NCBI GenBank assembly: GCA_963978895.1
Contig: OZ022240.1
Location: 40,551,768-40,615,767, forward strand
DNA from: Erpobdella octoculata
Lineage: Eukaryota; Annelida; Clitellata; Hirudinida; Erpobdellidae
Reading direction: 5' to 3'
Length of the DNA: 64,000 nt
Positions within the stretch are counted from its first letter, which is position 1. Each line of letters starts with the position of its first letter. The notes under the pieces were generated by a model that did not search any database, was not told the origin of the DNA, and saw only the letters and a list, made by a program, of their open reading frames with translations. The position numbers and the translations under genes are program-made. Below, one piece after another: positions 22,508 to 34,669 of this stretch.

Positions 22508-22957
22508 TAAACACCATGAAGACCGTACAGATGCGTCTCAACATCCCTGAAGATATTAATGCACCGCACCTCACAATCGACGGCAAAAAAGTAGAAGTGG
22601 TCAAGGATTTCAAATATCTTGGTTCTCACATAAACTCAGATGTCAAAGATATTGAGGCCAGAATCGCACTTGCATGGCGGGCGTTTCACAAACTGGAGAA
22701 GATCCTCACTTCCAGACACGTCGGTGTAATGCTGAGAGTGCGCTTCTTCAACGCTGCATGTGTATCGATTTTGTTGTATGGATGTGAATCCTGGCTTGTA
22801 ACAATAAGTTTGTCGATTAAATTGGATGTGTTTGCCAGAAAGTGTTATTGCAGAATGGAAGCTCAGATATTGTCGTCTGCGGAGTGGAGGGAACAACAAG
22901 TCCGGACGAAACGTAGTCGGTCGATGATGATGATGAGCGGGGTACACGGCGTTGCTC
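22508..22957 (+). pseudogene. RTE-like LINE fragment (RT C-terminal region)
   Basis: Frame reads VKDFKYLGSHINSDVKDIEA, AFHKLEKILTSRHVGVML and ACVSILLYGCESWLVT, the C-terminal RT region (KYLGS...LLYGCE-W) of RTE-type non-LTR elements. An internal deletion fuses FARKCYCRM to the last ~30 codons, and it ends in a GATGATGATG tail. A longer copy of the same tail is at 48467-49035. A hAT-like end (CAGGGACGTCAATTAG) follows at 22960. Confidence 0.7.
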
Positions 22958-22982
22958 GGCAGGGACGTCAATTAGGGGGGAC

Positions 22983-22983
22983 C

Positions 22984-23014
<31 letters not shown>

Positions 23015-23063
23015 AAAACACATACTTACATACATACATACATACATACATAAAAACACATAC

Positions 23064-23094
<31 letters not shown>

Positions 23095-23145
23095 CATACA
23101 TACATACATACATACATACATACATACATACATAAAAACACATAC

Positions 23146-23176
<31 letters not shown>

Positions 23177-23229
23177 CATACATACATACATACTTACATA
23201 TATACATACATACATACATACATACATAC

Positions 23230-23260
<31 letters not shown>

Positions 23261-24041
23261 CATACATACATACATACATACATACATACATACATACATA
23301 CATACATACATACATACATACATACATACATACATACATACATACATACATACATACATACATACATACATACATACATACATACATACATACATACATA
23401 CATACATACATACATACATACATACATACATACATACATACATACATACATACATACATACATACATACATACATACATACATACATACATACATACATA
23501 CATACATACATACATACATACATACATACATACATACATACATACATACATACATACATACATACATACATACATACATACATACATACATACATACATA
23601 CATACATACATACATACATACATACATACATACATACATACATACATACATACATACATACATACATACATACATACATACATACATACATACATACATA
23701 CATACATACATACATACATACATACATACATACATACATACATACATACCTACATACATACATACATACATACATACATAAAAACACATACATACATACA
23801 TACATACATACATACATACATACATACATACATACATACATACATACATACATACATACATACATACATACATACATACATACATACATACATACATACA
23901 TACATACATACATACATACATACATACATACATACATACATACATACATACATACATACATACATACATACATACATACATACATACATACATACATACC
24001 TACATACATACATACATACATACATACATAAAAACACATAC

Positions 24042-24072
<31 letters not shown>

Positions 24073-24073
24073 C

Positions 24074-24104
<31 letters not shown>

Positions 24105-24109
24105 CATAC

Positions 24110-24140
<31 letters not shown>

Positions 24141-24305
24141 CATACATACATACATACATACATACATACATACATACATACATACATACATACATACATA
24201 CATACATACATACATACATACATACATACCTACATACATACATACATACATACATACATACATAAAAACACATACTTACATACATACATACATAAAAACA
24301 CATAC

Positions 24306-24336
<31 letters not shown>

Positions 24337-24337
24337 C

Positions 24338-24368
<31 letters not shown>

Positions 24369-24373
24369 CATAC

Positions 24374-24404
<31 letters not shown>

Positions 24405-24585
24405 CATACATACATACATACATACATACATACATACATACATACATACATACATACATACATACATACATACATACATACATACATACATACATACATA
24501 CATACATACATACCTACATACATACATACATACATACATACATAAAAACACATACTTACATACATACATACATAAAAACACATAC

Positions 24586-24616
<31 letters not shown>

Positions 24617-24847
24617 CTTACATACATACATACATACATACCTACATACATACATACATAAAAACACATACATACATACATACATACATACATACATACA
24701 TACATACATACATACATACATACATACATACATACATACATACATACATACATACATACATACATACATACATACATACATACATACATACATACATACA
24801 TACATACATACATACATACATACATACATACATACATACATACATAC

Positions 24848-24878
<31 letters not shown>

Positions 24879-25766
24879 CATACATACATACATACATAAA
24901 TAATCGAAACAATGTTTCCTGCCATTATGGTTTGTGGTGTTTCTCGTTTGGTGAAAGTGATGGCATGGCTCGAAGTTCCGGAGGTGAATGTTTCTTTCGG
25001 TATCGGAATCTGGCGGTTTGGTGGATGCTACAGTTACTACATGCTCAAGTTCCGGCGTTTGAAAGACAGTTTCTCATCTTGTTACAGTTGCTTGACGGTT
25101 TCAAAATGACTTCTTGGTTCTGGTACTTTGAAGATTTGCCGGTTATCTGGTTCTGGTCGGAAACGGCATGTGATACACAAATTTCGTCAGGGGGCGGCCG
25201 TCTGATCAACGGTCGTGGCCCGCCCTCCCGTGGTAGCGTCAGGAAAAGGGCCGAAACGCTGGGAGGGTCTTCCTCTGAAGACCTCTGACGAACTTGCTCG
25301 AAGAAGAGTTTTCACATACATACCTACATACATACATACATACATACATACATAAAAACACATACTTACATACATACATACATAAAAACACATACTTACA
25401 TACATACATACATACATAAAAACACATACTTACATACATACATACATACATACCTACATACATACATACATACATACATACATACCTACATACATACATA
25501 CATAAAAACACATACATACATACATACATACATACATACATACATACATACATACATACATACATACATACATACATACATACATACATACATACATACA
25601 TACATACATACATACATACATACATACATACATACATACATACATACATACATACATACATACATACATACATACATACATACATACATACATACATACA
25701 TACATACATACATACATACATACATACATACATACATACATACATACATACATACATACATACATT
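22983..25766. repeat. Long (CATA)n tetranucleotide array
   Basis: About 2.4 kb of CATA repeats in two blocks (22983-24899 and 25315-25766), peppered with interruptions of the form AAAACACATACTTACATA and CATACCTACATA. The interruptions recur in the same local order several times, so segments of a few hundred bases have been re-duplicated. The block lies in the gene A intron between the exons at 22173 and 26976. Long Thr-Tyr-Ile-His or Met-Tyr-Val-Cys frames here are repeat artefacts. Confidence 0.95.
24900..25314. other. GC-richer unique island inside the (CATA)n array
   Basis: About 415 bp of non-repetitive sequence between two (CATA)n blocks. It contains GGGGGCGGCCGTCTGATCAA and GGCCCGCCCTCCCGTGG, markedly more GC-rich than the window. 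A 118-codon plus-strand frame (MWCFSFGESDGMARSSGG...) spans it but matches no family I know. It may be the end of a retroelement, given its base composition, but no diagnostic motif is visible. Confidence 0.5.
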
Positions 25767-25939
25767 TTTCCGTTCCGGCTCATTTTCTCTTTTCCACTCT
25801 TTCCTAACTTTTTCTTAGCCCATAAAACGTAAAATCTCTGACAAAGGTTGACTGACCAGCCTAAAGCTTAGATACCAAAAAGTTTTTTCACTTGACGTGA
25901 TATACTTCTGGTGTATTTTTTAAAGTTTGAGTAAGTTGG

Positions 25940-26560
25940 TTGGTATTTTGATTTTTTTTTCAAGATTTGACGGATACTTATTACAATTTAGTTCAAAGTA
26001 GACCCTAAGATTCTTGACGGTCACAGAAGGGTGGATGGCACCTGTAGCAAAAAGCAAAGGAAATGTCGGCACCAATCGTAGCCCAGGATGAGATCGGAGC
26101 CACAATCCTTCCGTTTTATCAGAGCCGATTTGATGCCGTCAAGTCCGCCAGTTGTAGAAAGCAATTTTCAATTTGTAGAAGGAGGCTCGAAATGTCTTTA
26201 GGTTTAGAGTTTCCATATTAGAGATTAGAGATTGGCCTGTAGGATGAAGGGAGAATACAATCTAAGTTTGATTTTTTAAGAACTGGATAGACGTTGGCAC
26301 TCTTAAAACTCTCAGGAACATGACCGGTAGCAAGGGAGCGATTGAATAAGCAAGTGAAGTAAGAGGCCAGTACTGGAAGAAGTTTCTTTAGAAACCACGT
26401 GGGGATCGGGTCTAGTTGACATTGTTTGTTCGGGAGAGAACCAATCAGCTTTATTGTCTCATCCAAGGTGGTAGGCTTCAAACCAGTTAAACTGACAATA
26501 GGAAATACGAATGAATAGGTAGGTGGGGCAGTGTCGGTCATCTGGCAAATCACATGTAGT
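25940..26560 (-). pseudogene. L2/CR1-group LINE fragment with internal deletion
   Basis: On the minus strand: TIKLIGSLPNKQCQLDPIPT, WFLKKLLPVLASYFTCLF and SYRPISNL (N-terminal RT), directly followed by decayed pieces equivalent to the MASNRL region and HPSVTVKNLRVYFELN (C-terminal RT). The central YADD part is missing, so an internal deletion joined the two ends. It is similar in motif style to the LINE at 40145-42122. Confidence 0.7.
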
Positions 26561-26975
26561 TTTTTTGAGAGGACATTTGAAAAAAACCCCGATAGTTTCT
26601 TTAACTTTTGTAGAGCCTGTAGCTCTTCTAATTATCTTTCATCTCTCAGCAGGACTGATGTGATCAAAATCATTCTATTTTATAGACCTCTTATCATCAA
26701 AAATTGATTTGCAAAAACTTAGAAGCTGCCGAATTACAAATTATAATGATTGTGAAAACATTTTCAGCAATTCATGTATTTGATTTTTTTTTTAAATTTT
26801 CAATCAATTACAGACATTTGTTAACGAACTATGTTTTTCATTAATGCTTGTAATTATTGTTAACATATGCGGTTTGACGAGAGCATTTAAAAAAGCGAAT
26901 ATAAATTTTTAAGCCTTAATAAATTCTTCTATTATTAATCTATACATAGTTAGTGATGATTAAAAGTAAACAAAC

Positions 26976-27069
26976 CTCCAAAGATATATTGATAATCATG
27001 TTCCACTGAAAAGCAATTTGACCAAGGGAGTGGCATTTGTTTTTCTTTTACACAATAGCAATTTAACCT
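26976..27069 (-). CDS. Gene A WSC-like domain, second exon
   Basis: A 94-nt exon, phase 0 start and phase 1 end, acceptor ttttgtag, donor gtttgt. It reads RLNCYCVKEKQMPLPWSNCF then SVEHDYQYIFG. The NCYC motif after the preceding CSATC block matches the C-x-x-x-C...ECYCG order of WSC (putative carbohydrate-binding) domains. Homology is inferred from Cys pattern only. Confidence 0.65.
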
Positions 27070-27127
27070 CTACAAAAGTGTCTTTCTTAAAATAAAATTG
27101 ATTTTTTGATTCATTTTCTTAACCAAC

Positions 27128-27258
27128 CTCACATGCGATTAAAAAATCACATGTAGCACTGCATTGATCCATTCTTCCACAATAATCGTCTGCCGTAATA
27201 CTGTTTAATACATTGACGCAACCCAAGAAATCGCCTTCTACGAATGTTGTTACTTGAG
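27128..27258 (-). CDS. Gene A WSC-like domain, first exon
   Basis: A 131-nt exon, phase 1 start and phase 0 end, acceptor tatttag, donor gttggt. It reads QVTTFVEGDFLGCVNVLNS then ITADDYCGRMDQCSATCDFL and IACE. FLGC at the start and C...C-x-x-x-C later resemble the first half of a WSC domain. The only non-phase-1 junction of the gene splits this domain, which supports reading the two exons as one domain. Confidence 0.65.
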
Positions 27259-27332
27259 CTAAATAAAATAAAAATGTTTTTTTTTTCAATTGGCAGAATA
27301 AATTGAAACAATAAAACAACCGTTATTTGTAC

Positions 27333-27494
27333 TTATAATTAAGCCGTGAAAAACGTCGCCAGTGCCTTCGATTTCAATGTAGAGAGCCGAAAAATATGAA
27401 TCGCATGTTATTGTATTATCATCTATATAACATTGAGAGCTTTCATCATTTAGAATTGTTTCGTCTTGTTTCAACACAACTTCTGTTATCTGAG
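27333..27494 (-). CDS. Gene A extracellular exon 2
   Basis: A 162-nt exon, phase 1-1, acceptor atcgcag, donor gtacaa. It reads QITEVVLKQDETILNDESS, then QCYIDDNTITCDSYFSALYI and EIEGTGDVFHGLII. Two Cys in CYIDDNTITC. No recognised family. The gene C copy enters at the left window edge (1-83). Confidence 0.7.
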
Positions 27495-27622
27495 CTGCGA
27501 TTTAAAAGAATGTGTATCGGGTAGAAAAAAAAGAATATTGTAAAATATTAAAGATAGATTTTAAACCGATGTATATTAGTTTGAAAAATTTTACTAAATT
27601 TAAAAAAGTGTTTACTATTAAC

Positions 27623-27748
27623 CAATCTGTGGGTTAACGTTCAATTTATATATTTTATAATATTCATTAAGCTGAAATGTATATCTGGTACAATTCATAA
27701 CACCGTTATTGCACGAGCTGCGTAATTTTGGGACTTCTACCATGAAAT
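27623..27748 (-). CDS. Gene A extracellular exon 1 (most upstream found)
   Basis: A 126-nt exon, phase 1-1, acceptor tttcaag, donor gttaat. It reads FMVEVPKLRSSCNNGVMNC then TRYTFQLNEYYKIYKLNV. It is the paralogue of 214-339. Because it starts in phase 1, at least one more 5' exon, presumably with the signal peptide, must exist. It is not recognised in the 27.8-46 kb stretch, much of which is transposons. Confidence 0.7.
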
Positions 27749-28015
27749 CTTGAAAATAAAATTTAAATTACATTAAGTTCATTATAACATATATAACATA
27801 AATATTAAATAGAAATATTACAACTAGTCAGAAAACTTAGAAAAGATGAAAAACTATGCAGACTGTTGGGTCACAAGGGTTGGTGTCAACTTATGTTGAC
27901 TCACACAACTTGATAAATGAAGGGTCAAGGTACAATCTGATAAATTGGTTTTCAAGTATCAATCAATCAATCAATCAATCAATCAATTATTTCTATAGCG
28001 CTATTTCCGCAGTGT

Positions 28016-29632
28016 TCAATAGCGCTCGGTCGTGAACTTGGTAAACAGATATGTTTTAAGTCCACGACGGAAAACTGTGAGAGAAGTAGAGTTAGTAAGA
28101 GAAGAAGGAAGAGAGTTCCAGAGATAGGGGCCAGAGTATGAGAAAGAGCGTTTAGCAAAAGAATGCTTAATAGTGAAGATGCGAGAGTGATTACGAGAAG
28201 AAGAACGAAGACCAGACTTAGGAGGGATATGTATTAAATTAGTTAAGTAGAGAGGAGAAAGGCAATTTTTTATTTTGTACATTATTAAACATATTTTAAA
28301 AATCACCCTATATCTGAGAGGAAGCCAATGGAGAAGAACAAGAGATGGAGAGATGTGAGAGGAGTAGGAGGTGCGAGAAACTAAGCGAGCAGCCGAGTTG
28401 AAGGCTTTAGAGAGAGGATAGAGGGTAGTGTCAGGAAGACCATAGTATAGAGAATTGCAGTAGTCAATTCGAGACAGGACAAGAGAAGAGACTAGAAGTT
28501 GCAGCGAAGGATCATCCAGAAGTGGACGAAGCTGCTTAATACGGCGAAGATGAAGGTAGCAGGATTTAGTAACAGAAGTAATTTGGGGGGTTAGCGACAA
28601 GTTAGAGTCAAAGAGAAAACCTAAGCTACGAATCAAGGGAGAAGGAGAAATGGAAAGAGAAGATGGTGGTGGCAAAACCAAAGGAAGAGGATTTAGGGAT
28701 TTAGAGGACTTGTTGAAATAGATTAGTTCAAACTTGTCAGGATTAAGTTTAAGACACATAGAAGAACTCCAGGATATAATAGATTGAAGGCAGGCAGCTA
28801 TTTTGTTAAGAACAGACTCAAGAGAAGAGTTAGAGAAAGTAGAATAGACATAGGAGTCATCGGCATACATTTGGCTATTGAGAGAGTGAGAAGATATAAT
28901 ATGAGGAAGTTCAGAAGTATAGAGAATAAACAGTCAAGGACCAAGAATAGACCCTTGAGGGACACCGTAGGTCAAAGTTACAGGAGTAGATTTAGAAGAT
29001 TCAATAGAAACATAGGAATATCTACCAGATAGATAAGATTTAATCCACCGGAGAGCATCGCTAGTTATATTAAAAGATTTATCAAGTACATCCAACAACA
29101 GTGAGTGATTAACTGTATCAAATGCAGATGAATAATCAAGACAAAGAAGAAGAGTAGAGAGGCCAGAGTCAGAAGAAACAATAAGGTCATTATGAAGCTT
29201 AAGTAGAGCAGTTTAAGTGGAGTGGCCAGGTCTGAAGCCAGATTGAGAAGAGGGAAGAAGTGAGAAAGCAGTTAGATAAGCACTTATTTGCTCATACACA
29301 ACTCTTTCCATAATTTTAGAGATAAAGGATAGGTTAGAGACAGGCCTATAGCTAGATAGAGAAGAAGGATCAAGAGAGGCATTTTTAATAGTAGGGATAA
29401 TAAAAGAGGACTTAAGAACAGAGGGAAACACAGATGTAGATAAAGAGAGATTAATTAAATCAAGTAAAATTGGATAAAGAACAGAAGAAAGCTCTTTAAA
29501 GATAGTAGTAGGAATGAGATCCAAAGAGCAAGTAGAAGAAGACATAGAGTTAATAAGTTTAGTAAGATAGTCAAGTGTAATAGGAGAGAAAAAAGTGAAA
29601 GTTTCAGTAGAGAATTTAGAAAAAATAGGGGT
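28016..29632 (-). pseudogene. L2 reverse transcriptase, frame-broken
   Basis: RT pieces in order on the minus strand: CSLDLIPTTIFKELSSVLYP, SSYRPVSNLSFISKIMERVV, SQSGFRPGHST then a stop; in a shifted frame DYSSAFDTVNHSLLLDVLD and YGVPQGSILGP with a stop; finally MYADDSYVYSTF and the C-terminal LVLSRIDYCNSLYYGLP. All catalytic blocks exist but at least one frameshift and two stops break the protein. Confidence 0.8.
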
Positions 29633-30847
29633 TTAACTATTGTTAGAAGATCTGATGCTTTCAATTTTCGTGGTAAGAAAATTATGATAGTCATCAGGAG
29701 AAAAAGAAGGAGGAGGAGATTTTTTATTAAGGAGTTTAGAAAGAGAAGACCACCTATTCCTCGAGCTAGAAGCAAGAACAATAGATTTTCTCAAAAAGGA
29801 AGAATGCTTAGTAAAGATGAGGTTATGGTATTGCTTGAGATGGTATTGCCACTCATACCAAGAACCCTTAGACAATTTAGAACGATAAGCTCGCTCGGCT
29901 TTACGTGCAGATTGCTTCAAGAGAACACAATCACGATCAAACCAAGGAGCTTTTTTAGAAAAGAGTCGAAACTTAAACGTCTCAAAAGGAACCAAAGTAT
30001 CCAGTATGGATGAAATCGTCAGATTGAGATTGTCCATAAAGGAATCAACATTAGTGAAAGAAGAAGAAGAAAACCCAGAGGTGAGAAATAAATTTGAAAA
30101 TTGAATATTATCAAATCTCGACCAACACCTTTTAGTGACTGAAGTAAGATTAATTAAAGGTTGAGATAGAGGTAAGGTGAAAGAAATAAAGTAGTGATCA
30201 GTAAAGTGAAGATTAACAGGTGAAAGATTGCTTATATTAGAGAAAAGAGGAGAAATAATAAGATCTAATGTGTTACCCCGATTATGAGTCGGAAAGTCAC
30301 AATGCTGAAAGAAGTTAAAAGTAGATAAGATTTCAAGAAATTGAGAAACAAAAGAGTCCTTAGTTTTATTAATAGGAATATTAAAATCCCCAATGATAAA
30401 AGAAGGAGTAGATAGAGAGAAGAGAGATTCAGAAAGGTTGTAGAAATCCTCCAGAAATTGTGGTTTAGAGCATTTAGGAGGCCTATAGATACCTATTAAA
30501 TTGAACTTAAAAGAATTAATTTTAACAGAAGTAAAGAGGCATTCAAAAGATGAGAATTTAGTAGAAGAATTGAGAGAGACAGAATAGGAAGACTTGAAGA
30601 GAAGGCATATGCCACCATAGGAAGAATGTTGAGCAGAAAAAGGATTAGTAGGAGGCCTAGCCTGCTCAACAAAAGAGAAGCCAGTAGGAACAGAAGCAAG
30701 GAGAGAAGGAGAAGAAGCAGATTCATGCCAGGTCTCAGTCAGGAGAAAGAGATCAAGATAGTTAGACAGGGCTAGCTCAGAGATAAAGAGTGATTTATTA
30801 TTTAGAGAACGAATATTAAGGGTGGCTATATTAAGGCTAGAACTAGG

Positions 30848-30891
<44 letters not shown>

Positions 30892-31099
30892 GACTATTAT
30901 TAGTTTTAAGATTGTTTATTTTAAGAAGAGGATTTGATATAGAGAGATCAGAGAAAGAAGAGTTGCACTTAGCAATACGTTTAAATTTCCTAATATAATT
31001 TAGGTTAAGAATATCAAGATAATAAATCTTACGGCGAACAGTGCGAGTGGGCAGAGTAGAAGATTGAGAGAGGCTTAATAAGAAATCCCTAGAGTACAT
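29633..31099 (-). CDS. L2 AP-type endonuclease and linker
   Basis: An open frame of 488 residues. After an Asn-rich run it has the APE endonuclease blocks NIATLNIRSLNNKSLFISEL, LFLLTETWHE, YGGICLLFKSS, LIGIYRPPKCSKPQFLEDF, FIIGDFNIP (catalytic GDFN), NRGNTLDLIIS and TDHYFISFTL (catalytic His region). It then continues into the RT-proximal linker WFDRDCVLLKQSARKAERAY. It nicks target DNA for target-primed reverse transcription. The RT that should follow is broken. Confidence 0.85.
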
Positions 31100-31233
31100 T
31101 ATTAGAGAAAGAAAAGTTTAGAAAAGGGAATACAGAAGAAAAGAAGAAAAACTCACAGTTTCCACGTGAAACAATAAAACAATTCAAATTTAACTTCGCT
31201 CACGAGCCGAAACGCCATGACACCACGGCGCTA

Positions 31234-32025
31234 AAAAAAAAATGAAAGATGTATGAATGCTAATTAACCATAAAACCACCATGATCAGGAGGAAGGTGAA
31301 GTAATACATTTTTGGCCGCATGGCTGAAACATGGAACTCTATATACATACGTATGTATATAGAGTTCCATGGCTGAAACAACACATAACTGTTTTATTGC
31401 AACATAATATCATATTTTGCATTTTAGTGTCACCTCCTATGTGCCTTGTGATGTTACTCAGAAAGTTTTTATATAGAATTCAAGGCTACGCAATATTACA
31501 AAGAAATATCTTTTCATATTTAGAAATGTTTAAAGAGTAAGCAACCTTCACCCCGGGTTTCTGAAGATTTTACAATGGACAAAACGATTTTATTAACAAA
31601 AACAAATGTGATTAAATAAAAAATATTAAAATATAAACAACCTTCATTTGAAAATTCTGAAGAATCAACAATTGACCAAATAACAAAACTAATAAAAACC
31701 GATACGGGAATTATCAACATATTATCTATTGTTTATAAACAATATTTTTGACGTCATAGAAATGTAAAAGTTTACACGAGTGAAGAATTGACGAAAATGA
31801 ATTTCCTTAAACCAGGTTCGATCCAAAGCATTAAACTTTTTTTATATTGCTGAGCGGATAGACCATCTACATTGTCTAATTACCGCATTTAATAATTTAC
31901 AGCGATTGAGATCCTTACTTCATTGAAGTTCTTATAATAACGGTAGAGAGAAAAAAACGTTTTTACTAAATATCTAACAATTTGATAATACCAAAAAATC
32001 ATTTTTGACGGAGGATTTCCAGTTA
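31234..32025. other. Paralogous upstream region of gene A with palindrome
   Basis: Diverged copy of 560-1000 upstream of gene C. It contains extra internal repetition of the AAGCAACCTTCA...AACAATTGACCAAATAA type units and a 40-bp palindrome insertion described separately. No exon recognised. Confidence 0.6.
31319..31379. repeat. 40-bp perfect palindrome between 12-bp direct repeats
   Basis: Positions 31331-31350 read ATGGAACTCTATATACATAC and 31351-31370 are its exact reverse complement. CATGGCTGAAAC occurs at 31319-31330 and 31368-31379. The paralogous site near 645-655 has a single GGCTGAAAC and no palindrome, so this was gained after duplication. Confidence 0.95.
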
Positions 32026-33162
32026 TCTATATATATAAAAGAACATGTCCTGACTGACTGACTGACTGACTGACTGATGACTGACTGATAATCAACGCCG
32101 AGCTCAAACGCCTCATCCTAGGATCGTGAAATTTGGAACTTATATTACTTTTATAGCGTAAACATCCGCTAAGAAAGGATTTTTGAAAATTTTGCTCCTG
32201 AGGGGAAAAAACTGGAAAACAAACTTTTTTCTAAAACAATGTATATCTCGAAAACCAAAAATGAGGAGATTTTGAAATTTGGTATATAGATTCTTTTTGA
32301 AAAATAAAAAAATACGTGTTTCACCATTTTTTGAAAATTCGGTTTCTCGGACCTCTAATGTAGGTTGGAAAATTGGGTTATTTGGTTTTTAAAGTAGCTT
32401 CTACTCAAAAACTGTTAATGCTACAGGAGTAAAAATTAGTATTGAGTTTCTACTCCAAAAATAATGAAATACGTGTTTTAGCATTTTTTGAAAATTTGGT
32501 TTCCAGGACTTCAAATGTGGGGTGGAAAATAGGGTTAATTGTCTTTTATAGTAACTGCAACTCAAAAACAGTAAATACCACAGATGTAAAAATTATTATT
32601 TAGTTTCTTTCTAAAAATAAAGATATACGTGTTTCACCATATTTACAAATTTGGTTTCCCGGACCTCAAATGTGGGTTGGAAAATTGGGTTATTTGGTTT
32701 TTAAAGTAGCTTCTACTCAAAAACTGTTAATGCTACAAAAGTAAAAATTAGTATTCAGTTTCTACTCTAAAAATAATAATATACGGGTTTCACAATTTTT
32801 TGAAAATTTGATTTCCAGGACTTCAAATGTGGGGTGGAAAATAGGGTTATTTGGTTTTTAAAGTAACTGCTACTCAACAACTGTAATTGCCACAGATGTA
32901 AAAATTAATACTTAGTATCTACTCAAAAAAAAAGATATACGTGTTTCATCATTTTTTGGGTTATTTGGTTTTTAAAGTAGCTGCTACTCAAAAACTGTTA
33001 ATGCTACAGAAGTAAAAATTAGTATTTAGTTTCTACTCCAAAAATAATGAAATAGGTGTTTTAGCATTTTTTGAAAAATTTGGTTTCCAGGACCTCAAAT
33101 GTAAGGTGCAAAATAGAGTTATTTGATTTTAAAAATTACTGCTACTCAAACACTGTAAGTGG
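32026..33162 (+). mobile_element. Non-autonomous Helitron copy D1 (3' truncated)
   Basis: Starts TC at 32026 after host A (AGTTA|TCTATATATATAAAAG), then ACATGTCC, (TGAC)n at 32048-32077 and the shared leader ATAATCAACGCCGAGCTC. It holds about six units of a ~155-bp repeat (GGTTTCCAGGAC...TACTCAAAAACTG). It stops at a (TA)n tract near 33163 without its CTAG end. Confidence 0.85.
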
Positions 33163-33605
<443 letters not shown>

Positions 33606-34669
33606 TCTATATATATAAAAGGCAACGTATGTTCATTAATAACGCCAAAACCAATGAAGGGATTTGCACGAAATTTTACATAATAAACATTTACCACCTA
33701 ACAAATAATCTCATTTATTTAAAAAAATTGTTTTGAATGTTTTTAGAAAATTAATTTTTAGAAATATTTTATCTATGCAATTTTAGAAAATTAATTTTTA
33801 GAAATATTTTATCTATGCAATTATATCGCGGCTTAACGAGCTTAGGGTTGCTTTCGACTTCTGTTCCGTCGTTGTTGGTTGTCGCGATTTCTCAAAATCA
33901 AAAGTGAGTATTATTTTACTTATATCAATTATATCAATATATCAAAAGTAATATATAATATACTATATACTATACTATTATTTTTTTAATTACTGTATAT
34001 CGTTCAAATGTTTTTGAATGTTTTAGAAAATTAATTTTTTTAAATATTTTCGCTATTGTATCAGAGCTATGTTTTGTTTACATTCGCTGTTTATCGTCTC
34101 GGTTTCTCGAAATCAAAGTAATTTAAAAACTTAGGCTACTATTCTTATATTATTTACTTAGGCTACTATTTTTATATTATTTAATTGTTAATTATTGTTG
34201 TGTATATATTAAATTGTAAATTGTTTCGGTCGTTGTGTGTCAGGCTATCATTATCGCTCTACCAGTCTAACCACTCTAACCAATCTAACCACTCTAACCT
34301 CTAACAGATATTATTTTGTGCTACTTTTAGTCTAACAGATATTATTTTGTGCTTACAGACAAGAAAATTGAAAAATTTATTGTGAGTGAGTATATCAATA
34401 TAACTATTAATGTATTTTAAGTATAATAGTATAACTATTAATGCACCTTATGGAAAAACAAAAAACATTGTGTATCAGAAAGCTTTGCAATAAAATGACT
34501 GTATGTGTTTGTTGTATTTCTTTTAATTAAAAAACAAAAGTATCTGCATAAATGTTTCAATAGATGCAAAGATGCCCGGGCAAACGAGCGGTTAAGGAAA
34601 CGGGAGCCAGAGAGAAAAACGATAAAAAAACCTTTAAATTCCCCGGGCAACGCCGGGTAACCCAGCTAG
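33606..34669 (+). mobile_element. Non-autonomous Helitron, second family (copy C1)
   Basis: Starts TCTATATATATAAAAGGCAA and ends CCCGGGCAACGCCGGG, a GTAACCCAG linker, then CTAG (34666-34669); the GC-rich part forms the 3' hairpin. Near its 3' end the plus-strand stretch reads KTKNIVYQKALQ then stop, matching the last residues of the Helitron helicase (KTKNIVYHKVLD at 17490-17526). It is thus an internally deleted derivative of an autonomous element. A related 3' end lies at 61975-62028. Confidence 0.8.

Larger units (their letters stand above)
27957..31233 (-). mobile_element. L2-clade LINE, nearly full length
   Basis: The element on the minus strand runs from TAGCGCCGTGGTGTCATGG at 31233 to a (ATTG)n tail at 27957-27986 preceded by AGCGCTATAGAAATA, an L2-type 3' end. 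The 5' end matches that of the second copy at 61951 exactly. The equivalent site upstream of gene C (near 545-570) lacks the element, so it inserted after the segmental duplication. A (ATT)n tract lies at 30849-30893. Confidence 0.85.

Noticed and set aside
22516..23781. Long open frame running from RT sequence into a Tyr-Ile-His-Thr repeat, and Met-Tyr-Val-Cys frames on the other strand up to 24912
   Set aside because: Beyond 22957 the frames are only translated (CATA)n. A 4-bp repeat without stops stays open by construction in several frames.
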